DNA from: Archangium gephyra
GTDB taxonomy: Bacteria > Myxococcota > Myxococcia > Myxococcales > Myxococcaceae
NCBI RefSeq assembly: GCF_001027285.1
Contig: NZ_CP011509.1
Location: forward strand, 8,642,501 to 8,706,500
Length of the DNA: 64,000 nucleotides
Reading direction: 5' to 3'
Of this stretch, positions 1 through 7,527 are shown piece by piece. A program made the position numbers and the translations under genes. Position 1 is the first letter of the stretch, and each line of letters opens with the position of its first letter. The notes below the pieces were generated by a model. That model searched no databases. It was not told the DNA's origin and was given only the letters and a program-made list of their open reading frames with translations.

Positions 1-1059
1 CCGCTCCAGCAGTTGCCGCAGGACCACCTCGCGCCCATGCGCCCGGGTGGGCAGCTCCAGCTCCCAGACGAGCACGTCGCGGGACCGCAGCTCCTCCAGC
101 GCGGCGTAGACGTCCGCCTCCGAGGAGAACAGCCCCTCGGCGATCACCGTGGTGGCGAGCTCCCGGGCCAGCCGCACGCCATCACACAACGTGAGCAGGC
201 GCAGCGGCGTGGGGGCCAGCTCGTCGCTGCCCACGGGCAGGTGCAGGGTCCGCCCCTCGAGGCGCGCATAGGGCTGGAGGCGGGGGGCGAGCCACGGCTG
301 GATGCCGGGGTGCTTGGAGAACTTCTGGGCCAGGGCCTCGATGGGCCAGAAATCGAAGGACACCCAGCGGTGCTCGATGAGCGAGGGGCCGGGCCGGGCC
401 GTGACGCCGGGGCCCTCCTCGGAGAAGGTGCCCCAGCCGAACGGGCCGAAGAAGCCGATGGAGTCGTTCTTGACGGTGTAGCGCTGGAGGTAGTTGGCGA
501 CGAGCTGCTCCCTGGCGCGGCTCTTGGTGCTGCGCTCATCCGGGGGGCTGCGCAGCAGCGGCTCGATGGCCGAGTGGACCGCGGCGCGGTTCTGCCACAC
601 GAGGGCCTCGCGGAACCGGCTGTCGCGCGCCTGGGCCCGGAGGACCTCGCCGAGCCGGGTGCCCTCGCGCTCGAACAGCGCGTCCAGGCGGGCCCGGGTG
701 GCCTCCAGCTCCGCCAGGCTGGAGCGCAGGGCCTCGAAGCGCGTGCGGGCCTCGCCCTCGGCCTGGATGTCCTGGGGCAGTCCTCCCCGGGCCAGACGTT
801 TGATGGCGCCGTTGAGCGCGCGGGCCTCGTCTGGAGGCAGCGCTTGCCGGACACGCTCGAGGGCGGCGATGAGCTCCTCGCGGAGCGTGCGGATGCGCTC
901 CTCGAGGTCCAGACACGCGTCCACCGCCGAGGCCAGCTCCCGGCTGGCGAGCCGCAGGACATCCGAAGCGGGGAAGCCCGCGCCACGAACGCAGAAGTCC
1001 TTCCAGAGAGACCAGCCATTCGCGAGGGGGACCAGATGTCCGGGAGCTTTGTTCGGCAT
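1..1059 (-). CDS. lantibiotic dehydratase, N-terminal part (runs off left edge)
   Basis: The reverse strand is open from an ATG at 1059 to the window edge (353 codons, no stop). About residue 200 it carries the family signature YTVKNDSIGFFGPFGWG, close to the R-Y-x-x-x-N-D-x-I-G-F-F-G-P-x-G-W-G block of the glutamylation domain of LanB-type dehydratases. The residues before it are helical and rich in E, R and L. Known members use glutamyl-tRNA to dehydrate Ser/Thr in ribosomal peptides; the elimination domain would lie outside the window. No short precursor is visible in the 170 bases upstream of the start, so precursor and partners are probably to the left. The family call is firm; the type of RiPP is unknown. 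Confidence 0.85.
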   Translation of the reverse strand, partial: MPNKAPGHLVPLANGWSLWKDFCVRGAGFPASDVLRLASRELASAVDACLDLEERIRTLREELIAALERVRQALPPDEARALNGAIKRLARGGLPQDIQAEGEARTRFEALRSSLAELEATRARLDALFEREGTRLGEVLRAQARDSRFREALVWQNRAAVHSAIEPLLRSPPDERSTKSRAREQLVANYLQRYTVKNDSIGFFGPFGWGTFSEEGPGVTARPGPSLIEHRWVSFDFWPIEALAQKFSKHPGIQPWLAPRLQPYARLEGRTLHLPVGSDELAPTPLRLLTLCDGVRLARELATTVIAEGLFSSEADVYAALEELRSRDVLVWELELPTRAHGREVVLRQLLER

Positions 1060-1228
1060 TCTCAGGACTTTCTAGCCTCTCGGAGACAGGGCTGACAATG
1101 CGGCGGTGCACGGATGGACAGCCGCGCGGGGGCTTCGCCGTTTCGTCTCCCCTTCCGATGGACTTTCAGCGAGAGTCCGGCCTTCACCGGGGCAGCGGCC
1201 GGCAGACCCTGGCAATCGGGGGATCTCC

Positions 1229-3199
1229 ATGTCACGCCTCTGCCTACCGCGCGCGGTGCTCGCGCTTTCGTTGCTTCTTGCTGGGACGACCGGCTGCAAA
1301 CGGGAGGATCCGCCCCCACCAGGAGGCGAGGAGAAGGCCCCCGTGTGCCCCACGGCCGCGGAGTTGGACGCCCTCCCCCTTCCGGCTTCGGTCCCCACCA
1401 CCGGCACCCGCCTGTGCCGCGACGGCTGGTGCTGGGTGAGTCATGAGCCCCAGGGCCACGATCTTCATGCCGTCTGGTCGCACCCCACCGAGGGCGCCTG
1501 GCTGGTGGGACAGGCCGGCACGGTGCTGCACTGGAAGCTGGACACCTGGACATGGCAGTCCACGCCCACCCGGAACACGCTCCGCGGCGTCTGGGGTGCG
1601 AGTCCGGACGACATCTGGGCCGTAGGCGACGAGGGGACGCTGCTGCACTTCGATGGCACCGGGTGGACCACCGTCCCGGCTCCCGGGGACACCGTGGACC
1701 TGCTCTCCATCGAGGGCCTTTCGTCCCGTGAGGTGTGGGCCGCGGGCAAGGGCGGGCGCCTGTTGCGTTGGGACGGCAGCGCGTGGGCCCTGGTGCCCAG
1801 CGGAACCTCGGCGGAGCTGAAGGAGGTGTCGGTCCTGTCGGCCGACGACGTGTGGGTCAGTGCCCAGGGCGTCGGGCTGCTGCGCTGCACGCCCGGGGGC
1901 TGTACGGCCCAGGCCGGGCCTTCCGAGGTGGGCGCCACCGAGCTCCCCCGGGACATGTGGGAGCGGGGCTCCGAGCGGTGGGTCGTCTTCGGCCACCCGC
2001 CTGTGTCCTACCTCTGGAAGGACGGAGCGTGGAGCGTGGAGCGCATCGCACCGCCTCCCGGCCCCGACTTCGCCACCACCTACTCGGACCCGTGGGTGGG
2101 AGGCGCGAATGACGCCTGGGTCTTCATCACCCAGCGCGCGAGCCCGAGCATCGCGACCAGGTGGATCTATCACTGGGACGGCGGGACGTGGACGCGCCTC
2201 GAGGAGCCCTTCGCGAACCTGGCGGACCGGCGCCACGTCTCGCTGTGGTCCGCGCAGACGCTGGGTGGGTCGAGCCCTTCCGACCTCTGGGCCATTGGCA
2301 ACCAGGGCGCCGTCCTGCACTGGGACGGAAGCACCTGGCGAGACCTGCGCCACCTGCGCGGCTTCCTCTCGGCCTACAGTCCCAGCAGCCCCACGGTGCT
2401 CGGCAACTACACCCTGGGGCTCACGGCCAGCCCCGATGGGGCTCGTGTCTGGGCCAACCCCACCGCCGGGGGGTCCCGCCTCGATGTGGCCGCGTCGACG
2501 TGGGCGACGTCCGAAGGCGACTGGCATGCGCACCTGATCCCGCCCCCCCGTGGCGTCGTCAGCAGCCCCAGGTTCACGGTCTCTGGCACGGGCGTCCAGC
2601 CGTTGGAGGGCCTGCAGCCCGGAGACCCGGAGCCCTGGAGGACCCGCATCCACGCCAGCGCGCGCGACAACGTCTGGGCGATGGACTCGCAGCGCCTCTG
2701 GGCGTGGGAGGGCCAGGCGTGGCGCATCGCACTCGAGGGCCAGGGCGAGCTGTTCGCCGTGTGGACCCACGGGCCGAAGGACACGTGGGTGGCCGGCGCC
2801 GAGAAGCTGCTGCACTGGGACGGCGAGGGCTGGCAGGAGCACCCGACGCCCGGCTTCACGGCCTCCGCCTTGTGGGGCGCCTGGCGCCGCGACCTGTGGG
2901 CCGTGGGCAACAAGGGCGGCATGGCGGCCCTCTTCCACTGGGAGGGCGAGCAATGGAGCGAGGTGTCGAGCGACGCGCTCCAGGGCCTCGGGCCCCTGCA
3001 GGCGGTGGCGGGCCGCTGCGCCAGCGAGGTGTACGCCGCGGGCTCGGGAGGGGCTCTGCTGAACTGGGACGGCGCCACGTGGAGGCGCATGAGCGTCCCC
3101 ACCACCCTGGATCTCTACGGGGTGACGCCGGTGGGCAAGGAGCTGTGGATCTCCGGTGCCAATGGGGCGGTCCTGCGGCAGCCGCGGCCGGCGCCGTAA
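1229..3199 (+). CDS. lipoprotein with beta-propeller-like W-rich repeats
   Basis: 656 residues. The start at 1229 was chosen because it gives a signal peptide ending in the lipobox LLAGTTGC (Cys23), followed by a P/E/G-rich linker. The rest consists of repeated blade-like units of the form W-G-x-x-x-x-D-[IV]-W-A-V-G-x-x-G-x-[LI]-L-H-[WF]-D-G-x-x-W, at least eight being recognisable (for example around residues 130, 180, 300, 355, 510 and 590). Proteins of this kind are common and numerous in myxobacterial outer membranes and are presumed binding or scaffold proteins; none of the repeats shows catalytic residues. It is divergent from the lantibiotic dehydratase and convergent with the dioxygenase at 3210. 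Function is unknown. Confidence 0.85.
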   Translation: MSRLCLPRAVLALSLLLAGTTGCKREDPPPPGGEEKAPVCPTAAELDALPLPASVPTTGTRLCRDGWCWVSHEPQGHDLHAVWSHPTEGAWLVGQAGTVLHWKLDTWTWQSTPTRNTLRGVWGASPDDIWAVGDEGTLLHFDGTGWTTVPAPGDTVDLLSIEGLSSREVWAAGKGGRLLRWDGSAWALVPSGTSAELKEVSVLSADDVWVSAQGVGLLRCTPGGCTAQAGPSEVGATELPRDMWERGSERWVVFGHPPVSYLWKDGAWSVERIAPPPGPDFATTYSDPWVGGANDAWVFITQRASPSIATRWIYHWDGGTWTRLEEPFANLADRRHVSLWSAQTLGGSSPSDLWAIGNQGAVLHWDGSTWRDLRHLRGFLSAYSPSSPTVLGNYTLGLTASPDGARVWANPTAGGSRLDVAASTWATSEGDWHAHLIPPPRGVVSSPRFTVSGTGVQPLEGLQPGDPEPWRTRIHASARDNVWAMDSQRLWAWEGQAWRIALEGQGELFAVWTHGPKDTWVAGAEKLLHWDGEGWQEHPTPGFTASALWGAWRRDLWAVGNKGGMAALFHWEGEQWSEVSSDALQGLGPLQAVAGRCASEVYAAGSGGALLNWDGATWRRMSVPTTLDLYGVTPVGKELWISGANGAVLRQPRPAP

Positions 3200-3209
3200 C
3201 GCGTACGCG

Positions 3210-3968
3210 CTAGGAACGCGCTGGAGCCCAGATGGCGCTGTGGGGCTCCGGCGCGTCCGGGGAGGCTTCCGCCGTATAGAAGTAGGCGGCGACCGCGGCC
3301 CGGCCTCGTCCCTCGGGACACTCCAGCGGGGCCGGGTGGCCATGCCAGTAGTCATCGCCGTGTGCCATCACGACCAGGCGATCCAGGAGTGGAGCGATCC
3401 GGGCCTCGCACCGGGAGAGGTCGGCATTCCACAACTCGAGGTCCCCGCCCCAGGCGGGTTCCCAGCCGCGGTTCAGGTAGTAGAGCACGGTGAGCCGCCG
3501 CGAGAGCGCACGGAAGCGATCGCGGTTGAAGTCCGCATGGAGCGCCAGATGGCCTCCCCGCAGCGTGAGGTGCAGCCCGGCACCCCGGAAGTGGGGATCC
3601 GCGATGAGCCCCTGCACGCCGGTGAGCGTCTCCAGGAAGTCGAGGAACGACATGCTCGAGAGCTCCGAGAGCAGGTGCCGGAGCGCGCCGTGCACCCCCT
3701 CGAACGCCTTGCGCTGGAGCTGTCCCAGGCGCGCCGCCTGTTCCTGGTGGTCGCGCCGCTTCCAGTCGGCCTCGGATGCGCCCGGGAAGACCTCCGCCAG
3801 TCCGGACGCGAGCCGCTCTCCCAGGAAGCCATCGATGACGGCGTGGGGATAGGGCCGTGCGGCGCCGTAGCCGTCACGATGGGCCAGGGCGAGCGAGCGG
3901 AGCGCCGTACGGGACAGGAAGAAGCTCGGACCCAGCAACGGGCCTTCTTCGATGGTTGCGACGCTCAC
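3210..3968 (-). CDS. 2OG-Fe(II) dioxygenase A, graspetide locus
   Basis: 252 residues, prolyl-hydroxylase-like (P4Hc/Tpa1 type) fold. The N-terminal Y-P-H-A-V-I-D-G-F-L (40-49) is typical of this class. Iron ligands are H144 and D146 (LHADFNRD) and H209 (YWHGHP); R223 (GRAAVAAYFY) is placed to bind 2-oxoglutarate. The enzyme should hydroxylate a side chain using O2 and 2-oxoglutarate in the cytoplasm. It is divergent from the repeat precursor gene at 4218, with a 249-base shared upstream region, and its counterpart B lies downstream of the ligase. The proline-rich linkers or core Asp/Glu/Lys of the precursor are possible substrates (inference). A free-standing protein hydroxylase unrelated to the peptide is the main alternative. 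Confidence 0.88.
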   Translation of the reverse strand: MSVATIEEGPLLGPSFFLSRTALRSLALAHRDGYGAARPYPHAVIDGFLGERLASGLAEVFPGASEADWKRRDHQEQAARLGQLQRKAFEGVHGALRHLLSELSSMSFLDFLETLTGVQGLIADPHFRGAGLHLTLRGGHLALHADFNRDRFRALSRRLTVLYYLNRGWEPAWGGDLELWNADLSRCEARIAPLLDRLVVMAHGDDYWHGHPAPLECPEGRGRAAVAAYFYTAEASPDAPEPHSAIWAPARS

Positions 3969-4217
3969 CAGACCTCCAGCCTGAATCGCGGGCCTTCGAG
4001 GATGCCATACGCGCCCATCCCCGGCCGGAACCGGGTGTCCAGCCGCCCGCGCCCACCATTACTCCCGTATTGGATTTTTCCTGGGCGATGGGCCTGACCC
4101 TGGGGGGTTTTCTTCCTACGTCTCAGCAAATGGTAAATCCCCACGCAACTTCGATCCGGGAAGTCCGATAATTCCCCCAACGCACGAACCGCCCGCACGT
4201 CGGGGTGAGGAAAAACC

Positions 4218-4748
4218 ATGAAGAAGGTGGGCTCCGGGGGACTCCCCCCCATGCTGCAGAATCTCATCAAGGATGCGTCGCAGTCGGGCAAACAGATTGG
4301 CGCGCCCAAGCTGAACAAGGCCCTGAACGGGCTGCACCTGGGCCAGCTGAAGAGGGCCGATCAGCAGACGCTGCGCGACGTCTTCGAGCGTGCGCCCCTC
4401 ACGTCCAAGGCGCGTGCCCTGGCGGAGAAGCTGCTGCAGGGCGATGGCGGGAAGGTGAAGATCAAGATGGACGAGCCCACCACCAACACCCCGCCCACCA
4501 TCGGCAACAAGCCGGAGGTGGTGAAGGTGAAGATGGATGAGCCCGCCGTCGTCTCTCCCCCCATCAGCACCAGGCCCGAGGTGGTCAAGGTGAAGATGGA
4601 TGAGCCTGCCGTCGTCTCCCCTCCCATCAGCACCAGGCCCGAGGTGGTCAAGGTGAAGATGGACGAGCCCGCCGTCGTCTCTCCCCCCATCAGCACCAGT
4701 AGCCCCCAGGTGGTGAAGGTGAAGATGGACGAGCCCACGGGCTTCTGA
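4218..4748 (+). CDS. putative graspetide precursor with five KxKMDEP cores
   Basis: 176 residues. The start at 4218 has a good ribosome site (GAGGA, about 7 bases upstream). Residues 1-78 look like a leader: a Gly/Pro start, then an amphipathic helical stretch ending LTSKARALAEKLLQGDGG. From residue 79 the protein is a repeat: five cores of (V/I)K(V/I)KMDEP, 21-22 residues apart, joined by linkers such as AVVSPPISTRPEV that are rich in Pro, Ser and Thr. Each core pairs nucleophiles (Lys, and Ser/Thr in the linker) with Asp-Glu acceptors, as in ATP-grasp-modified graspetides. A matching ATP-grasp gene begins 58 bases downstream. It does not fit the microviridin (TxKYPSD) or plesiocin (TTxxxxEE) cores. 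Product and topology are inferred. Confidence 0.75.
   Translation: MKKVGSGGLPPMLQNLIKDASQSGKQIGAPKLNKALNGLHLGQLKRADQQTLRDVFERAPLTSKARALAEKLLQGDGGKVKIKMDEPTTNTPPTIGNKPEVVKVKMDEPAVVSPPISTRPEVVKVKMDEPAVVSPPISTRPEVVKVKMDEPAVVSPPISTSSPQVVKVKMDEPTGF
4455..4745 (+). repeat. tandem 63-66 bp coding repeat of graspetide cores
   Basis: Five AAG-ATG-GA(C/T)-GAG-CC core codon blocks begin at 4464, 4530, 4593, 4656 and 4722, so the period is 66, 63, 63 and 66 bases. The middle units are nearly identical at DNA level, differing mainly in third positions, which suggests recent expansion by unequal exchange within the reading frame. Spacing changes are whole codons, so the frame is under selection. Confidence 0.92.
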
Positions 4749-4806
4749 GCCTGGCCGTATCAGGCGATGATCGGGGCGCCCCTTCCGGGCGCCCAGGTGA
4801 GAACAC

Positions 4807-5736
4807 GTGAAGACGGTCGCAGTCATCGGCTCGCGGAACGACGAGCACACCCGTTATGTGGCCGAGGCCGTGGAGCGCCGCCGCGCGCGGGTCCTCCTGG
4901 TCGAGACCGCGAACGTCCCCGAGTCCGCCACACTGACGTGGGAGCGTGGCGAGGTCCGCTACCAGGGCGAGCGGCTCGATGACGTGCGCTCGTTCTACAT
5001 CAAGCGCCTCCAGCTCTCGCTGCCCCTGCCGGACCCCGCCGGGCTGCCCGAGCGCAACTTCTCCACGTGGCAGGAGCAGTACATCGCCGAGCGCGAGCGA
5101 CACTCGCTCCTCCAGTCCGTGCTGCGCTCGCTGAACCAGAAGGGGCGCACCTTCGTCAACCCGTTCGAGACCCTCGAGCTGCACTACCTGAAGCTGCACC
5201 AGCTCGCCCTGCTGCAGCGGGCCCGCGTGCCCGTGCCCCCGAGCCTCGGCACGTGTGACCCCGAGGCCGTGCGTGACTTCGTGCGCGAGCACGGCTCGGT
5301 CATCTACAAGCCGCTCGGAGGGGGCGCGCTGGTGCGGCGCATCACGCAGGAGGATCTCACGGACGAGCGGCTCCAGCTGCTGGGCAACTGCCCCGTGCTC
5401 TTCCAGGCGGAGATCAAGGGCGACGAGTTCCGCGCCTACGTGCTGGACGGCGAGCCGGTGGCGGCCTTCCGCATTCCCACCGAGGGCGTGGTGGACGCCC
5501 GGGAGAACCTCGCGCACGTGCGTCCGGCCCGGCTGCCCGAGGAGGCCTGGCGCATCTGTCTGCGCGGGGCGCGCTCGCTCGGGATGGTGTTCACGGCGGT
5601 GGACCTGCGGCGGGACGCGGAGGGGCGCTTCGTCGCCCTCGAGTTCAACCCCACGCCCGCCATCTCCTACTTCGATGACCCCCGGCGCGGGAAGGTCATC
5701 TCCCGGCTCGCGGGGTACCTCGTTGCGAAGGCCTGA
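4807..5736 (+). CDS. ATP-grasp ligase, graspetide macrocyclase-like
   Basis: 309 residues, the usual size for RimK-like and graspetide ATP-grasp enzymes. The N-terminal domain (1-120) begins MKTVAVIGSRND, a Rossmann-like pre-ATP-grasp fold that binds leader peptides in known systems. The ATP-grasp core shows the nucleotide Lys in VIYKPLGGGALVRR (K168), a second lid region, and the Mg-binding D266 (TAVDLRR) with E279-x-N281 (LEFNPTP). Known relatives use ATP to activate Asp/Glu side chains and join them to Thr/Ser (ester) or Lys (amide). It follows the repeat precursor by 58 bases and overlaps the dioxygenase start at 5723, indicating one operon. A peptide or amino-acid ligase of another type cannot be excluded. 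Confidence 0.82.
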   Translation: MKTVAVIGSRNDEHTRYVAEAVERRRARVLLVETANVPESATLTWERGEVRYQGERLDDVRSFYIKRLQLSLPLPDPAGLPERNFSTWQEQYIAERERHSLLQSVLRSLNQKGRTFVNPFETLELHYLKLHQLALLQRARVPVPPSLGTCDPEAVRDFVREHGSVIYKPLGGGALVRRITQEDLTDERLQLLGNCPVLFQAEIKGDEFRAYVLDGEPVAAFRIPTEGVVDARENLAHVRPARLPEEAWRICLRGARSLGMVFTAVDLRRDAEGRFVALEFNPTPAISYFDDPRRGKVISRLAGYLVAKA

Positions 5737-6436
5737 GCGTTCCAGCGGCTTCTTCATCCCCGACATCGCCGACAGCGTCTTCGGCGAGGGTTGGCGGCCT
5801 CCGTCCTCGGAGTTCGTCGAGGCGGCGCGCTGGATGCATCCCCAGCTCGTGAACCCGGCCGGGGCCTCTGGCGTGCGCGCGGCCTTCGCCGAGGGCGGAC
5901 GGGTGCCGCACGTGTGCCTGGCGGACGCCCTCCAGCCCGCGCGGGCCGAGGCCGTGCACCAGGCCCTGGGCCGCGCCCGCTTCGTGCCCCACCACCACGC
6001 CCCCTACCCGCTCTCCATCGCCCGGCGCGAGGAGCAGGAGCCCTCGGCGCTCATGGACTTCGTCCAGTGGCTCGGCACGCAGGCGGCGGCCGATTACCAC
6101 GCCTGGCTCGTGGGCAGTCCCCAGCGGCTCTCCCCCCGTCAGGTGCAGGTGTCGCGCATGGGCGTGGGCGAGCGCTTCCCCACCCACGTGGACACCGAGG
6201 ACGAGGGGCTCGCCGTCGTCTACAACTTCACCCGGCCCTGGGAGGCGCGCTTCGGCGGCGTGCTCGTCTTCCCCCACCCCTCCGGCACGTGGGATGAGCT
6301 GCGCATCCCCCCCATGTTCAACTCCGTCTTCATCTTCCGCTCGCGAGGAGTGCCGCACGCGGTGACGGAGGTGACGCCGGAGGCCGGTGCGCACTCGCGC
6401 TACACCGTCACGTCCTTCTTCCTCGCCGAGGGCTGA
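5723..6436 (+). CDS. 2OG-Fe(II) dioxygenase B, graspetide locus
   Basis: 237 residues. No in-frame ATG precedes the conserved N-terminus, so a TTG at 5723, overlapping the ligase end by 14 bases, is the most likely start. Iron ligands H155 and D157 (FPTHVDTED) and H212 (GVPHAVTEV), with R226 (HSRYTVTSFF) for 2-oxoglutarate, are all present in the expected order on a jelly-roll pattern. It differs clearly from dioxygenase A in sequence and spacing, so the two are not a recent duplication. The overlap with the ATP-grasp gene implies co-translation, making this the stronger candidate for a dedicated tailoring enzyme. Substrate is unknown; candidates are residues of the KMDEP repeats or linker prolines. 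Confidence 0.85.
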   Translation: MRRPERSSGFFIPDIADSVFGEGWRPPSSEFVEAARWMHPQLVNPAGASGVRAAFAEGGRVPHVCLADALQPARAEAVHQALGRARFVPHHHAPYPLSIARREEQEPSALMDFVQWLGTQAAADYHAWLVGSPQRLSPRQVQVSRMGVGERFPTHVDTEDEGLAVVYNFTRPWEARFGGVLVFPHPSGTWDELRIPPMFNSVFIFRSRGVPHAVTEVTPEAGAHSRYTVTSFFLAEG

Positions 6437-6442
6437 GCTCCC

Positions 6443-7174
6443 CTAGCCCGCGGCTCCGGGCTCGAAGCGCGCGAGGAAGACCTTGAACTGCAGCGAGACG
6501 AAGATCGGACGCGGCGCCACCAGTCCGGTCCGGGCGAACATCGCGAACAGGGCGGCCTCGGACTCGATGGGCCGTATCGTCGCGAAGAGCTGACGCCGGC
6601 GCTCCAGCGCCTCTGGGGGGATTCCATACGCCCGCATTCGCCGCAGCTCCACGTTCATCAGCACGGGATCATGGCCGACGCGGCAGCCCACGACGAGGGG
6701 CGCTCCGGGCTTGAGCCGCCGGGTCACCTCGCGCAGCAGCTCGAGGCGGGCCTCCTCGCCCTCCACATGGTGCAGGACGCCCATCATCTGCGCGCCGTCG
6801 AACGGGGGTCCGGGAGGCAGGGTGCGCAGCTCGCCCACGTGCAGGTGCGTGCGCGAGAGCAGTCCCTCTGCTTCCAGGCGCTGGCGGGCGACGGCGAGCA
6901 TGGCGTCGGAGGGATCCACGCCCGTGAAGCGCCAGCCCGGCACGCCGAAGCGGGTGTAGGGCGACAACTCCGCGCCCGTGCCCAGGCCCACGAAGAGCAG
7001 CGACGCCGAATCCTGGCCATCCAGCTGGGCGGTCAGCGCGCTGACGCCAAGCTCGTACATGGCCTGGGCGCCAGCGAGGTTGACGGACGCCTGGGTGTCG
7101 TAGTGGGCAGCGCGGTCGGCGCCAAAGCCCGTCACGAGGTGGTGGACGGAGTGGGCGGAGTGTTCGTGAGCCAT
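6443..7174 (-). CDS. class I SAM-dependent methyltransferase
   Basis: 243 residues. The SAM-binding motif I appears as LLFVGLGTGAELSPYTRFG (about residues 58-77), followed by the acidic motif II TGVDPSDAML and the post-motif GVLHHVEGEEARLELLREV near residue 120. This is a small Methyltransf_11/25-type enzyme with no extra domain. It is convergent with the graspetide operon, 6 bases from the dioxygenase B stop, so it may or may not belong to it; there is no co-transcription. The N-terminus MAHEHSAHSVHHL is His-rich. Substrate is unknown (peptide, small molecule or lipid are all possible). Confidence 0.82.
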   Translation of the reverse strand: MAHEHSAHSVHHLVTGFGADRAAHYDTQASVNLAGAQAMYELGVSALTAQLDGQDSASLLFVGLGTGAELSPYTRFGVPGWRFTGVDPSDAMLAVARQRLEAEGLLSRTHLHVGELRTLPPGPPFDGAQMMGVLHHVEGEEARLELLREVTRRLKPGAPLVVGCRVGHDPVLMNVELRRMRAYGIPPEALERRRQLFATIRPIESEAALFAMFARTGLVAPRPIFVSLQFKVFLARFEPGAAG

Positions 7175-7527
7175 GACGTGTCCTCGGGAGGCCGGCGGGA
7201 GGCGGGCGATTGAACCGGAAGATGCGTCGGGACCCCGATGAATGGGAGAGCGGGGATTCAGGCTGGATCGGCGGAAATTCCGGTCCGTGAGGGTACGGCC
7301 CGAGCGGAGAGGACCCCCGGGTTCGTGGAGGGAGACAGCCGAGCGTATTGCTCCGCGCCGGCTTGCCCGTGGACCGCGCCGTCTTTAGGCTTGTCCCATG
7401 ATCTGCACCGGCAAGCCTCGAGCCTGAAGTCCGAGTCCCGCGCGGACCTCCGCGCGGAAATCCATCCGGACTTGCTCCGATCTCCTGAAGCGGCCGCCGC
7501 ACGCGGCCCACTGCGATCGAATTGCCG
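7175..7527. other. intergenic region without recognisable gene
   Basis: This is the shared upstream region of the divergent methyltransferase and MFS genes. No open frame in it has coding character, and I see no repeat or RNA motif. It should hold the promoters of both flanking genes. Confidence 0.5.

Noticed and set aside
1244..3355. 703-codon reverse frame opposite the propeller lipoprotein
   Set aside because: Composition is Arg/Pro/Gly-rich with no domain, whereas the forward frame has a lipobox and regular repeats.
4455..4745. Tandem 63-66 base repeats that could be taken for a CRISPR array
   Set aside because: The units are in frame within one gene, lack unique spacers, and encode the repeated KMDEP cores.
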